35,898 bases of DNA. It comes from Anaerolineae bacterium (GTDB taxonomy: Bacteria; Chloroflexota; Anaerolineae; UBA4142; SHND01). A program made the translations under genes and the position numbers. Location of the stretch: the NCBI GenBank assembly GCA_022072245.1, contig JAJVIA010000018.1, positions 61,138 through 97,035 of the forward strand, read 5' to 3'. The notes beneath the pieces are model-generated. The model was not told where the DNA came from. It saw only the letters and a program-made list of their open reading frames with translations, and did not search any database. This document shows positions 8,677-16,942 of the stretch, piece after piece (the first letter of the stretch is position 1; the number at the start of each line of letters is the position of its first letter).

Positions 8677-9624
8677 TTACTTGCCCGTATTCTGCAAAAA
8701 GTTAAACACGTTTTTCGTGATGCGGGTAGAACTGTTCATGCTCCACTTGCCGCCGACGCCGTAGGTGTGAATGCCGAACGCGCACGGGTTGCAGCTATTG
8801 TTCCATTTGCCATAATGCGGCGAACCGCTTTGCCCGCCGAACGTGTCGATCTGATAAAAGAGGCGCGTCTTTTGGACCTGCTTGATTCTACCCTTCATCG
8901 TCCACATGGTGCCATAGCTCTTGTCGCCGGGATAGCCGCGGACATTCGAATTGCGATTCAACAGGAATGAATCGTCACTGGTCCAGCCATAGCCGAACCA
9001 ACCGACGGTATTGCCCACATCCGAACCGAGCTTGATTAGACCGTAATCATATTTGGTTTTGCCGGAATTGATCCAGCCATTGACTGTGTACCAATTGGTA
9101 GCCGCAAATACGCCAAAGGGCGCGGTACCGCCATTGCGACCGGGATAAACGGTGATGGACGTTGCCCATTCGTTCATGCTGGGATCATATACGCAATGGC
9201 CTGCGGTCGCCAACCGATTCGCGTCAATGAACCAGCCGGTGCATGTCCCGGAACCGGAAGGAAAATCTACTTCGAGCTGCGCGATGGCGCTGTTGGGATA
9301 CGCGTTGGTATTGGTAACTTGGGTGCGTCCATCGGGACCAATGACGCTCTCGGGATTGACCGCGCCGAGCGGTTTCAAATTTTTGCTGCCGACGCTTTCG
9401 TTGACGAGCGCTTCTGGCGCGATGACGGGTTTGTAAGAGGTTGAAAGCAGTTTGCCTGAGGCAGGCGTTTGAAAAACAGCGCCGTCGTTGCGTACGACGA
9501 GATACGGGTCTGGTCCTTGGGCGTGAGTGATGGCGGCGGGCGCGGCGAGGCCAAGGATTGCCAAAAGCAAAGCGCCAAGCAAAAGCCAGCGCGCGAGCGG
9601 ATTAAAGGTTCGAGAGTGTGACAT
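8677..9624 (-). CDS. Secreted trypsin/V8-like serine endopeptidase (paralogue 1)
   Basis: A 315-residue exported protease. The start at 9624 is preferred over 9642 because GGAGA lies 10 bases upstream. A signal peptide ends near residue 35 (THAQG). The triad is visible as His143 in ATAGHC, Asp193 in KYDYGLI and Ser266 in GGQSGSP. This is the V8/glutamyl-endopeptidase branch of chymotrypsin-like proteases. A propeptide-like stretch of about 60 residues, ending around ESVIGPDGRTQV, separates signal and catalytic domain and is conserved in the second copy. Cys pairs (CTGWF/AGHC and CNPC) suggest disulfides. It lies next to its paralogue in tandem. The cleavage specificity is not certain: V8 enzymes prefer Glu. 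Confidence 0.9.
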   Translation of the reverse strand: MSHSRTFNPLARWLLLGALLLAILGLAAPAAITHAQGPDPYLVVRNDGAVFQTPASGKLLSTSYKPVIAPEALVNESVGSKNLKPLGAVNPESVIGPDGRTQVTNTNAYPNSAIAQLEVDFPSGSGTCTGWFIDANRLATAGHCVYDPSMNEWATSITVYPGRNGGTAPFGVFAATNWYTVNGWINSGKTKYDYGLIKLGSDVGNTVGWFGYGWTSDDSFLLNRNSNVRGYPGDKSYGTMWTMKGRIKQVQKTRLFYQIDTFGGQSGSPHYGKWNNSCNPCAFGIHTYGVGGKWSMNSSTRITKNVFNFLQNTGK

Positions 9625-9753
9625 GATTTTTCGTGTCTCCATTGGGTTCTTGTACTGGTTGGGTAACGTGGTGAAACGCGTCGTAAGGCGTTCGATTAAA
9701 ATGGTTGGGTAAAAACTTTTCGACGACCTCCTTTCAAAGGGCGAGAAATAAAT

Positions 9754-10737
9754 TTAGGGCGCGGCGGCGGATTGCATAAAGTTAAAAACCGGTTTGGTGA
9801 TGCGCGTGGCGCTATTCATGTCCCAATTGCCGCCGACGCCGTAGGTGTGAATGCCGAACGCGCACGGGTCACAATCTTTACGCACCCATCTGCCAAAGAG
9901 GGGCGAACCGCTTTGGCCGCCAAATGTGTCAATGGTATAAAACAGCCGCCGTTTGTGCGCTTTGGCAATCGTCCCCGCCATCTGCCATTGCGTATATGCT
10001 TCGGCATTGTGCTTGTCGCCGGGATAGCCGCTCACCGTGACCGGTTTGCCGATAAAAAATGGACTGCGCGAATTGTACTCGTAACCGAAATAGCCGACGG
10101 TATCCCCGATGGGACTCGCCAATTTTATCACGCCGTAATCATGGCGCGGGCCATGGGTGTCAATCCATTTTTGGCGCACGTTCCAATTTAAACCCGCTAC
10201 GCTGCCGAATGGCGCCAGCGTGCCATCGCGGCCGGGATACGCCATGACGTTTTGCGCCCAACCGCCCAAGCCGGAATAATACAAACAGTGCGCCGCCGTT
10301 GCAACCGTATCGGGGCCAATCATCCAACCGCTGCACAAGACCGAGCCATATGGAAAATCTATTTCGAGCTCGACAATCGCGCTGTACGGAAAAACGGTCG
10401 TATCGCCAACGCGCGTCCGACCGTCCGCGCCAATGACGCTTTCGGGCGAAGGGGCTGAGGTCACAATGATGGAATTGGGCAGCGCGTTAAACTGCAAGAG
10501 CTGGCGCGTCGGAACGGTTTGGTTGACGAGTTGACGCGGGTCAATGGTTACGCTTTTGGAGGGCGAATAGGTCCGCGGCGAATTTTTAATCTCGAACGCG
10601 CGGCCATCGTTCCGCACAATTTTATCGCCGCGAATCGGCTCTTGGGCAAAGGTATGGGGCGCGGCGACGGCGCTCAGAGCAATCAGAAAAACAATGCCGA
10701 TAAATTTTAACAGATTGGAGAAATGGGAAATCACCAC
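9754..10737 (-). CDS. Secreted trypsin/V8-like serine endopeptidase (paralogue 2)
   Basis: A second copy of the same architecture: signal peptide (LLKFIGIVFLIALSAVAAP), propeptide with ESVIGADGRTRV, then catalytic motifs ATAAHC, HDYGVIKL and GGQSGSP. The C-terminal stretch CDPCAFGIHTYGVGG is nearly identical to paralogue 1. The annotated start is a GTG at 10737, chosen because it gives a normal signal peptide and has AAAGG upstream; an ATG at 10776 and a TTG at 10797 would add a charged extension. An extended -10 element sits about 175 bases upstream on the minus strand, inside a direct repeat. Divergence outside the catalytic core suggests an old tandem duplication. The likely role is extracellular protein breakdown or processing of surface proteins. 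Confidence 0.87.
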   Translation of the reverse strand: MVISHFSNLLKFIGIVFLIALSAVAAPHTFAQEPIRGDKIVRNDGRAFEIKNSPRTYSPSKSVTIDPRQLVNQTVPTRQLLQFNALPNSIIVTSAPSPESVIGADGRTRVGDTTVFPYSAIVELEIDFPYGSVLCSGWMIGPDTVATAAHCLYYSGLGGWAQNVMAYPGRDGTLAPFGSVAGLNWNVRQKWIDTHGPRHDYGVIKLASPIGDTVGYFGYEYNSRSPFFIGKPVTVSGYPGDKHNAEAYTQWQMAGTIAKAHKRRLFYTIDTFGGQSGSPLFGRWVRKDCDPCAFGIHTYGVGGNWDMNSATRITKPVFNFMQSAAAP

Positions 10738-10882
10738 ACGAAACCTTTCATTGAATTGAACTGCCCGCGCTGTCATGACGCGGCGACGGTTCGGCAAATT
10801 TATAATTTGTCCGACCGCGGCGTACCACGAGGGCGTGAAATGGGATTATGCTGCCAAGAGCTCTACGCAAAAATTGCGCGCG

Positions 10883-10993
10883 GGTTGCATTGCGGGGAAG
10901 CGGATGTGTAGCCATTATACCACAAGTAACCGCCCGCGTTGGATTGAATTTTCTAGGTTGCATTGCGGGGAAGCGGATGTGTAGCCATTATAC
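10883..10993. repeat. Two 38-bp direct repeats carrying a minus-strand -10 element
   Basis: An identical 38-bp sequence, starting GGTTGCATTGCGGGGAAGCG and ending GCCATTATAC, occurs at 10883-10920 and 10956-10993, 73 bases apart. On the minus strand each copy begins GTATAATGG, so each carries a -10-like TATAAT. The copies lie upstream of the minus-strand protease gene at 9754-10737. Confidence 0.85.
10914..10922 (-). promoter_or_regulatory. Extended -10 promoter for serine protease 2
   Basis: Read on the minus strand: TG-G-TATAAT, an extended -10 with a perfect hexamer. No good -35 is seen at 17 bases. It is about 175 bases upstream of the GTG start at 10737. Confidence 0.4.
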
Positions 10994-11046
10994 AAGTTTG
11001 GCGTAAAGACGATTTTGGCGCGTGGATGCCCAATTATATTTCCGGT

Positions 11047-11076
11047 TTGATTATTTTGGCGTTGTATGTGTACAAT
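11047..11076 (+). promoter_or_regulatory. Putative promoter for the leader ORF and unknown membrane protein
   Basis: TTGATT at 11047-11052, an 18-nt spacer and TACAAT at 11071-11076. A small hairpin, GACTGAC 11135-11141 with GTCAGTC 11149-11155, lies in the leader. No gene other than the short ORF at 11200 is seen between 10994 and 11264. Confidence 0.4.
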
Positions 11077-11199
11077 GCAAAATGATACGAATTGCCAGAA
11101 GAAGTGAGACGCGGGTAGAATTTAGGAATGGAATGACTGACAGTTGCGGTCAGTCGTCAATCTATGATCTGGTTTTCATCCCAACAGAGGAGTATTAGC

Positions 11200-11250
11200 A
11201 TGCAAAAGAGACGGAGTTCCAAGATATTTTTGCTTTTGTTTAACACATAA
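11200..11250 (+). CDS. Short leader ORF coupled to the next gene
   Basis: ATG at 11200 with a good GAGGAG upstream (from 11188) opens a 16-codon frame, MQKRRSSKIFLLLFNT, ending TAA 11248-11250. The stop overlaps the Shine-Dalgarno TAAGGAG of the next gene (ATG 11265), the geometry of translational coupling. The basic then hydrophobic composition could be either a truncated signal sequence or a regulatory leader peptide. No run of a single amino acid suggests classical attenuation. It could also be chance. Confidence 0.4.
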   Translation: MQKRRSSKIFLLLFNT

Positions 11251-11264
11251 GGAGCAATCACGAA

Positions 11265-11846
11265 ATGCGTCGCGTAATTTTATTTTCGCTTATTGCCGTT
11301 ATTGGAGTTCTTATTGGAGTGGCTATGGTTAGACAAGTCCGTTTTCCCGGCGCGCAAGCTGACTGTGGATTTGTTCAGCGCACTTTAATGGATGCGACGT
11401 TACAACAAGTGGAGGATGCCGGCAAAGCATTTGCTTGCAGCTATATGGATTCACAAGGCGAGGTCAAGACGCGTTTTGTACGGTTTATGACTCCGGAAGA
11501 GTACATGTCCTACTTCGGAGATCTTGCTGTCGCGTGTCGTGACCAACAGTTAGCATTGGTAATCCTTCAAGGTGATTTTGGATGGGATTTGCCAGGGCGG
11601 GGACTGGTTTCAGACGATGTAAGACAGAAAATCCCGAGAAACACTTTTGTAAGTATGGTTTTCGATGTCAACTCCGGCGGGATACTCCAAGCTACCGGTT
11701 CTACCGATGGCGCTGCGTTTCGTATAATCCTCAAGGATGAATCTCTACCTGAGAATCCATTGGCGCTTGTTCCGCCGTCCGATAGTTTGTTACCCTGTCG
11801 GGATCAAGGAGTGGCGCCAACAGTCATGCCAGCCTCTACTAGATAG
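11265..11846 (+). CDS. Unknown protein with N-terminal membrane anchor
   Basis: I do not recognise this 193-residue protein. It begins with a basic tip and one hydrophobic helix (about residues 4-22, LFSLIAVIGVLIGVAMV), so it is a signal-anchored or exported protein. The remainder is soluble, with scattered cysteines (positions near 34, 58, 92 and 183), the segment FVRFMTPEEYMSYFGDL and a Pro-rich end. Its base composition is visibly more AT-rich and less regular in codon choice than the neighbouring GC-rich genes, which may point to recent acquisition. The start follows TAAGGAG at 11248. It stands between the minus-strand proteases and the alcohol dehydrogenase and shows no functional tie to either. 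Confidence 0.7.
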   Translation: MRRVILFSLIAVIGVLIGVAMVRQVRFPGAQADCGFVQRTLMDATLQQVEDAGKAFACSYMDSQGEVKTRFVRFMTPEEYMSYFGDLAVACRDQQLALVILQGDFGWDLPGRGLVSDDVRQKIPRNTFVSMVFDVNSGGILQATGSTDGAAFRIILKDESLPENPLALVPPSDSLLPCRDQGVAPTVMPASTR

Positions 11847-11956
11847 TTGGCAGTGAAATAGCTGCGTAGTGCGAGCAATTACATCGCCAAAGAGTATGCG
11901 TTGGAAAATGCGCGACCGCATACCCGATACCTTATACCAGTTACCAAGGGGGCATT

Positions 11957-13129
11957 ATGCCTAACGTTCGTTCGTTTGAAGTACCTACTGTCATGAAACA
12001 CGGCATCGGCGCGACGGAAACGCTTGCCGATGAGGCGCGCGCGCTCGGAATGCGCCGCCCGTTTTTAGTCACTGATCCCGGAATTGTGAAAGCGGGAATT
12101 CTGGAACGCGCAACGAATCCATTGAAAGAAGCAGACATGGACTTTGTCGTGTTCGACCGCGTTGCGCCAAATCCGCCGATTGCGTTGGTGGACCAAGCCG
12201 CCGCGCTGTACGCGTCCGAAAAATGTGACGGCGTTATCGGTTTCGGCGGCGGCAGTTCGATGGACACCGCGAAATCCGTCGGCGTTGTCGTCGAGAACGG
12301 GGATTCGATTTTGAAATACGAATGGGCGGACCCCCAGCCGATTCAAAAACGGATTCCGCCGACGATTTGCATTCCCACCACCGCCGGCACAGGCAGCGAA
12401 GTAACTTTGTGGGCCGTCATCACCGACCCGCAACGCAAAATCAAATTCAACGTTGGCGGCACGGCAAAAATCGGCGCGTGGGTGGCGTTGATTGATCCCG
12501 AACTCACCGTCAATCTGCCCGCGCACGTCACCGCCGGAACGGGCATGGACGCGCTCGCGCACGCGATTGAATGTTACACCTGCGCGTACGCCCAGCCGTT
12601 TCCCGATTCCACCGCACTGCTTGCAATGGAATATGTCGCGCAATATCTTCGCGTCGCCTACGCGCAAGGACACAATATTGAAGCGCGTTACAAAATGTCT
12701 ATGGCGGCGATGCTCGGCGCGTTGTCGTACGGCACGGAAAGCGCGGGCGCGGCGCACGCGATGAGTCAATCGGCGGGCGGCGTGCATGATGTGCCGCATG
12801 GCGCGTTGACCGCGCGCGTTCTGGGTCCTGTGATGGAATACAATTACATGGGCGAGCCGCAAAAATTCGCGCGCATCGCGCAAGCGTTGGGCAAAGATAC
12901 GCGCGGTTTGAATGTGTACGACGCGGCGGAACTCGCCGTTAAAGCGGTGTATGAATTGACGGACGATTTGAATATCCCTACGCTCCAAGATTTGGGCTTT
13001 GCCGAAAGCGAAATTCCGCTGCTGGCAAAAATCGCGTTCGAGGACCCGCAGACGATTGGCAATCCGCGCGACTTGACGCAAAAAGCATACGAGGGAATTT
13101 ATCGGCGGACATTCGAGCTGGGAAAATGA
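11957..13129 (+). CDS. Iron-containing alcohol dehydrogenase (class III)
   Basis: A 390-residue protein of the Fe-dependent alcohol dehydrogenase family, oxidising alcohols or reducing aldehydes with NAD(P). The nucleotide-binding FGGGSSMDTAK motif is near residue 95. Metal ligands are visible as Asp198 and His202 in GMDALAHAIE, His267 in AAHAMSQ and His281 in DVPHG. The usual second histidine of the HAMAH motif is Gln271 here, a departure from well-studied relatives such as lactaldehyde reductase. Start ATG 11957 follows AAGGGGG. Its position just upstream of the corrinoid methyltransferase block suggests work on an alcohol or aldehyde from methylated-amine or C1 metabolism, but the substrate cannot be deduced. 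Confidence 0.92.
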   Translation: MPNVRSFEVPTVMKHGIGATETLADEARALGMRRPFLVTDPGIVKAGILERATNPLKEADMDFVVFDRVAPNPPIALVDQAAALYASEKCDGVIGFGGGSSMDTAKSVGVVVENGDSILKYEWADPQPIQKRIPPTICIPTTAGTGSEVTLWAVITDPQRKIKFNVGGTAKIGAWVALIDPELTVNLPAHVTAGTGMDALAHAIECYTCAYAQPFPDSTALLAMEYVAQYLRVAYAQGHNIEARYKMSMAAMLGALSYGTESAGAAHAMSQSAGGVHDVPHGALTARVLGPVMEYNYMGEPQKFARIAQALGKDTRGLNVYDAAELAVKAVYELTDDLNIPTLQDLGFAESEIPLLAKIAFEDPQTIGNPRDLTQKAYEGIYRRTFELGK

Positions 13130-13139
13130 TTTTTGCTTT

Positions 13140-14516
13140 ATGAATTTTGATTTTCCCAAGCCGCACCGCAAAAATGTTCCTCTGGAAGACGCGCTGCAAG
13201 AAATCGAACGCGGCGATTTTGTCCACCGCGTGGCTGAGCTAGAGCGCGTATATAGTTTCAAGCATGTGCTGGTCCAAGAAACGGCGTACGCGTCGCTCTT
13301 GCGCCAAGACCGCCGCGCGCTGCATCAGTGCATTGCTCAGAACTGCGAGCTCTTGTTTGCCGCCGAGGTGGATGAAAATCTCGCGCTCTTGGCGTATCAT
13401 TTCGACCAAGCCGGCGAAAGCGCCAAAGCGCTTGACTATTGGATTCGTTACGGCGAGCGCGCGATGCAGCTTGGCGCGTATCCTGAAGCGATTCAAGCTC
13501 TCGAGCGCGCGCTGCAAATTTTGCCCGGCGAACCTTGCGCGCAAGCCGCGCAGGCATACGCGCAGCTCGGAGAAATTTTTTCGCGGCGCACCGATTTTGC
13601 GCGCGCCAAAGAAAATTATCAAAACGGATTGTCCGCTGCCATTGCGGCGAACGACGCGATTATCGCCGCGCGCGCGTTGACGGGGATTGCGCGCGTCGAA
13701 AGTCAGCAGGGGAATCATAGCCAAGCGCGCGCGTTGGGCGAAGAGGCATTGCGTTGGGCAACCAATGCCAAAGATGACGCCGCCATCGCCCGCGCGCAGC
13801 GGCAACTCGGCATTGCGTATAGTTACGAGGGCGAATACGCATTGGCAGAGGAATATCTCCAAGCGAGTCTCGCGCGCTCGCGCGCAATGGGCGACCTCGA
13901 AGGCGTCGGCAGCTGTCTAAATAGTTTGGGCGTCATTGCGCGCGACTTGGGCGCTTTGGAACGCGCGAAAGAATATTTTGAGCAGGCGTTGGCGCTGGGG
14001 CGGCAATTGGGCGACCGTTACGGCACAAGCATTCGTTTGCTGAATCTTGGCGCGCTGGCAGAAATGCGCGGCGAACTTGACGCGGCGGAACGCTACCAGC
14101 ACGAGGCGTTGGCGCTGTCGCAAGAAATCGGCGACCGCGAAGGCATCGCGGTCGTAGCGTGCAATCTGGGTATGTTGGCATTGCGGCGCGCCGACAATGC
14201 AACGGCGCGCGCGCAATTTTGCGTTTCGCTCGGCGAGGCGCTAGAGATTGGCGCGTTGGCAACCGCTGTGTACGTCATTGCGGCGTTTGCCAAGTTGGAG
14301 CTTGCGCGCGGAAATGATGAATACGCCGCCGAATTGTTGGGTCTCGCGTTCGCGCATCCCGCCAGTACGGCGGACATTAAAATTGATTTTGCTGATTTGT
14401 CCAAAGAATTGGAACGACGACTCGCGCGTGCGCGCTTGGAACAAGCCATGGCGCGCGGCAGCGTCTTGTCGCTGCGCGCGGTTGCGCGCGCGATGGAATC
14501 AAATCAAGCGGCATAA
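13140..14516 (+). CDS. TPR protein resembling the C-terminal half of an AAA/TPR regulator
   Basis: A 458-residue helical protein. Residues about 25-60 (RVYSFKHVLVQETAYASLLRQDRR) match the region that follows the ATPase module in adenylate-cyclase/AAA/TPR regulators, where FKHALxQEVAYxSLL is typical. The rest is a run of about seven tetratricopeptide repeats (for example KEYFEQALALGRQLGDRYG). The upstream ATPase or cyclase domains are absent: the alcohol dehydrogenase ends 10 bases before. The start at 13140 has no clear Shine-Dalgarno, so it may depend on coupling to the upstream gene. It may be a 5'-truncated gene or a stand-alone scaffold. Function is unknown beyond protein-protein interaction. 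Confidence 0.8.
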   Translation: MNFDFPKPHRKNVPLEDALQEIERGDFVHRVAELERVYSFKHVLVQETAYASLLRQDRRALHQCIAQNCELLFAAEVDENLALLAYHFDQAGESAKALDYWIRYGERAMQLGAYPEAIQALERALQILPGEPCAQAAQAYAQLGEIFSRRTDFARAKENYQNGLSAAIAANDAIIAARALTGIARVESQQGNHSQARALGEEALRWATNAKDDAAIARAQRQLGIAYSYEGEYALAEEYLQASLARSRAMGDLEGVGSCLNSLGVIARDLGALERAKEYFEQALALGRQLGDRYGTSIRLLNLGALAEMRGELDAAERYQHEALALSQEIGDREGIAVVACNLGMLALRRADNATARAQFCVSLGEALEIGALATAVYVIAAFAKLELARGNDEYAAELLGLAFAHPASTADIKIDFADLSKELERRLARARLEQAMARGSVLSLRAVARAMESNQAA

Positions 14517-14555
14517 GCGGTACGGCAAGCGAAATAATTTACGCAAGGAAGCGAT

Positions 14556-16028
14556 ATGAGCATACCCAACGCCCCCCTTTATGATTATCTGCCGAATGAA
14601 GGCATCGAAACCATTCACGAAATGACGCTGCGCGTGTTGGAAGAATTTGGCATTGCGTTCAATCACGATCAAGCGGTGGACATTTTGGAACGCGCGGGCT
14701 GCCAAGTGGACCGCGATGCCATTCCCGCGCCGCTGGTGAAATTTCCGCGCGGTTTGGTGTTGGAGCAAATCGGCAAGGCGCCGCGCGAATTTACAATGTA
14801 CGCGCGCAATCCGCAAAACAATGTCGTCCTTGGCGGCAAGCATACGGTCCTCGCGCCCGTGTACGGACCGCCGAATGTACAAGATTTGGACAAGGGCCGC
14901 CGTGAGGCGACGCTGGAGGATTATCGTAATTTTGTAAAACTCGCGCAGAGTGTGCCAGAGATTCACAACGCGGGCGGCGTGGTGTGCGAACCGAACGACG
15001 AACCGCAAGCGACGCGGCATCTCGATATGATGCACGCGCTGCTGACGTTGAGCGACAAAACGTTCATGGGCAATGTCGTGTCGGGCGAGAACGCGAACGA
15101 TTGCGTCGAACTCGCCGCCATTGTTTTTGGCGGCCGCGACAAGTTGGCGCAAACGCCGGCGATGCTTTCGCTCATCAATGTCAACAGTCCGCGTTTATTC
15201 GATACGCGCATGTTGGATTCGTTGTTTGTGTATGCGCGAGCGCGTCAGCCGTTATTGATTACGCCGTTCATTCTCGCGGGCGCCATGTCGCCGGTGGCGC
15301 TGGGCGGTTCGCTCGTGCAGCAAAACGCGGAAGCGTTGGCGGGCATTACGTTGACGCAATTAATCAATCCCGGCACGCCGGTGGTGTACGGTTCGTTCCT
15401 CTCCAACAGCGATATGCAATCGGGCAGCCCCGCCTTTGGCACGCCGGAATCGGCGGCGGCGCTTTTGGCAAGCGCGCAATTGGCGCGCAAATACAAGTTG
15501 CCGTTTCGCGGCGGCGGCGGTTTGACTTCGAGCAAAGTCGCGGACGGGCAAGCGATGTGGGAAGCGAGCATGACGTTTTGGCCCACTTTTCTCGCGGGGA
15601 CGAATTTTGTTTTGCACGCGGCGGGGTGGCTCGAAAGCGGACTCACTTCGTCGTACGAAAAATTTGTGATGGATATTGAATTGTGTCGGATGATGCAAGT
15701 GTTTCGCGGCGGCATCGCGTTGGATGAAGAAGGGCTGGCGCTAGACGCGTTTGCGGAAATTGGGCCCGGCGGTTATTTCTTTGGCGCGGCGCATACCTTG
15801 CGGCATTTCCGCGACGCGTTCTATCGTCCGCTGCTTGCGGATGTGCAAAATTATACGCGGTGGGAACAAAAGGGCGCGGAAACGGCGGAGATGCGCGCGC
15901 AGCGCGTGTGGAAAAAATGGCTGCGCGAATACGCGCCGCCGCCAATGGACGCGGGCGTCTTGGAAGCGCTGAACGAATATGTGGCGCGGCGCAAACAAGA
16001 AATCAATGCCGCCGAGGCGGCGTACTGA
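14556..16028 (+). CDS. MttB-superfamily corrinoid methyltransferase, non-pyrrolysine
   Basis: A 490-residue TIM-barrel protein of the trimethylamine:corrinoid methyltransferase superfamily, which moves a methyl group from a quaternary or tertiary amine to a corrinoid protein. Family marks are the opening GIETIHEMTLRVLEEFGI, the FRGGGGLTSSKVADGQAMWE segment and the AGWLESGLTSSYEKFVMD segment. True MttB has pyrrolysine encoded by an in-frame amber codon; here the frame is unbroken and no amber codon occurs, so it belongs with the betaine, proline-betaine or carnitine demethylases. AAGGAAG precedes the ATG. The HAD, corrinoid, methyl-H4folate methyltransferase and reactivase genes follow on the same strand, giving a complete demethylation route. 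The substrate remains open. Confidence 0.92.
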   Translation: MSIPNAPLYDYLPNEGIETIHEMTLRVLEEFGIAFNHDQAVDILERAGCQVDRDAIPAPLVKFPRGLVLEQIGKAPREFTMYARNPQNNVVLGGKHTVLAPVYGPPNVQDLDKGRREATLEDYRNFVKLAQSVPEIHNAGGVVCEPNDEPQATRHLDMMHALLTLSDKTFMGNVVSGENANDCVELAAIVFGGRDKLAQTPAMLSLINVNSPRLFDTRMLDSLFVYARARQPLLITPFILAGAMSPVALGGSLVQQNAEALAGITLTQLINPGTPVVYGSFLSNSDMQSGSPAFGTPESAAALLASAQLARKYKLPFRGGGGLTSSKVADGQAMWEASMTFWPTFLAGTNFVLHAAGWLESGLTSSYEKFVMDIELCRMMQVFRGGIALDEEGLALDAFAEIGPGGYFFGAAHTLRHFRDAFYRPLLADVQNYTRWEQKGAETAEMRAQRVWKKWLREYAPPPMDAGVLEALNEYVARRKQEINAAEAAY

Positions 16029-16069
16029 TTTTTCGCAAACGCGCAATAACTCGAAACGGTAACGCAGCT

Positions 16070-16786
16070 TTGTTTTCTCCAGACGGTTTTACGCCCGCGC
16101 TCGTCGTCTTTGACAAAGACGGCACGCTGATTGATTTCAATTTCATGTGGGCGAGTTGGCTTGTCGAACTCGCGGGACGGCTCGAACGCGCGAGCGGCGC
16201 AGTCCTTGCCGCCGAACTGTATCGCGCAATGGGTTATGACGCGGCGCGTCATGCCGTCATTGCCGGCGCGCCCCTTGCCGCACATTCGATGGCGAACTTG
16301 TATGTGCTGACGGGCAGAGTTGTATGCGCGCAGGGCGTGCCGGCGGCGGAGACGGCGCGCGTTTTGAATGACGCGTGGTTCGTTCCCGACCCGATTGCGC
16401 TGGCGCGTCCGCTGGCGGATTTGCCAAAACTTTTTTCCGCCCTGCGCGCGCGCGATATTTTGATTGGCATCGCCACGAGCGACGACCGTAAAGCGACAAT
16501 CGCAACCTTGCGCGCGTTAAACGTCAACGAGATGGTGGACGCGGTGGTGTGCGCGGATGACGGTTTGCCCAATAAACCCGCGCCGGATATGCTGCTGCAA
16601 CTGTGCCAGACGTTGGATATTCCAGCCGCGCAAACGGCGATGGTCGGCGATGCGGTTGTGGATTTGGAAATGGGCCGTCGGGCGGGCGCGGCGCGCGTGA
16701 TTGCGGTGCTCACCGGTTTGGCGGATGAAACGCAATTGGCGCCGCACGCGGATTTGATTCTGCCGTCGGTGGCGGCGTTAGTTTGA
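16070..16786 (+). CDS. HAD-superfamily phosphatase (phosphoglycolate-phosphatase-like)
   Basis: A protein of about 238 residues with all four HAD motifs: motif I FDKDGTLIDF (nucleophile Asp15, acid Asp17), motif II GIATSDD, motif III Lys in NKPAPD and motif IV GDAVVDLEMG. A helical cap (residues 20-95) places it with the phosphoglycolate-phosphatase-like subgroup. The start is set at TTG 16070 because the frame upstream overlaps the MttB-type gene and has no better start; this is uncertain. It lies in the methyltransferase cluster between MttB-type and corrinoid genes, so a role in repairing or detoxifying a phosphorylated metabolite of that pathway is possible. The natural substrate cannot be inferred. 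Confidence 0.85.
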   Translation: MFSPDGFTPALVVFDKDGTLIDFNFMWASWLVELAGRLERASGAVLAAELYRAMGYDAARHAVIAGAPLAAHSMANLYVLTGRVVCAQGVPAAETARVLNDAWFVPDPIALARPLADLPKLFSALRARDILIGIATSDDRKATIATLRALNVNEMVDAVVCADDGLPNKPAPDMLLQLCQTLDIPAAQTAMVGDAVVDLEMGRRAGAARVIAVLTGLADETQLAPHADLILPSVAALV

Positions 16787-16832
16787 AGATAAAGTTGAAA
16801 TGAGCCGCGTCGCGCAGGAATTCGCGCTAGTG

Positions 16833-16841
16833 TGGTAAAAT
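16833..16841 (+). promoter_or_regulatory. Extended -10 promoter candidate for the corrinoid protein gene
   Basis: TG-G-TAAAAT, an extended -10 with a five-of-six hexamer, lies about 102 bases before the corrinoid protein start. The leader can form a GC-rich hairpin (GCGCGCGTTCGGCTGCGCGC, 16911-). I see no cobalamin riboswitch. The signal is weak because no -35 is clear. Confidence 0.35.
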
Positions 16842-16942
16842 AGCTTTTATTGACGCGCCAACCGGGCGAAATGTTTAGCGCCATTGGCGTTTGAGAGTGT
16901 GCGCGCGTTCGGCTGCGCGCAAACGATTGGGGAGAGAAAAAA

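Noticed and set aside
9643-9753. Small gene behind AAAGGAGG on the minus strand between the proteases
   Set aside because: The Shine-Dalgarno at about 9727-9737 has no suitable start codon within range; it may be a remnant.
12065-13261. Long minus-strand open frame opposite the alcohol dehydrogenase
   Set aside because: Arg/Gly/His-rich text with no family features, antisense to a clear enzyme; a by-product of GC-rich codon use.
14556-16028. Pyrrolysine-encoding amber codon in the MttB-type gene
   Set aside because: The frame is continuous for 490 codons with no in-frame TAG before the final TGA stop.
16787-16942. Cobalamin riboswitch before the corrinoid protein gene
   Set aside because: No B12-box-like sequence or expected multi-stem layout is seen in the 155 bases; only a GC-rich hairpin.
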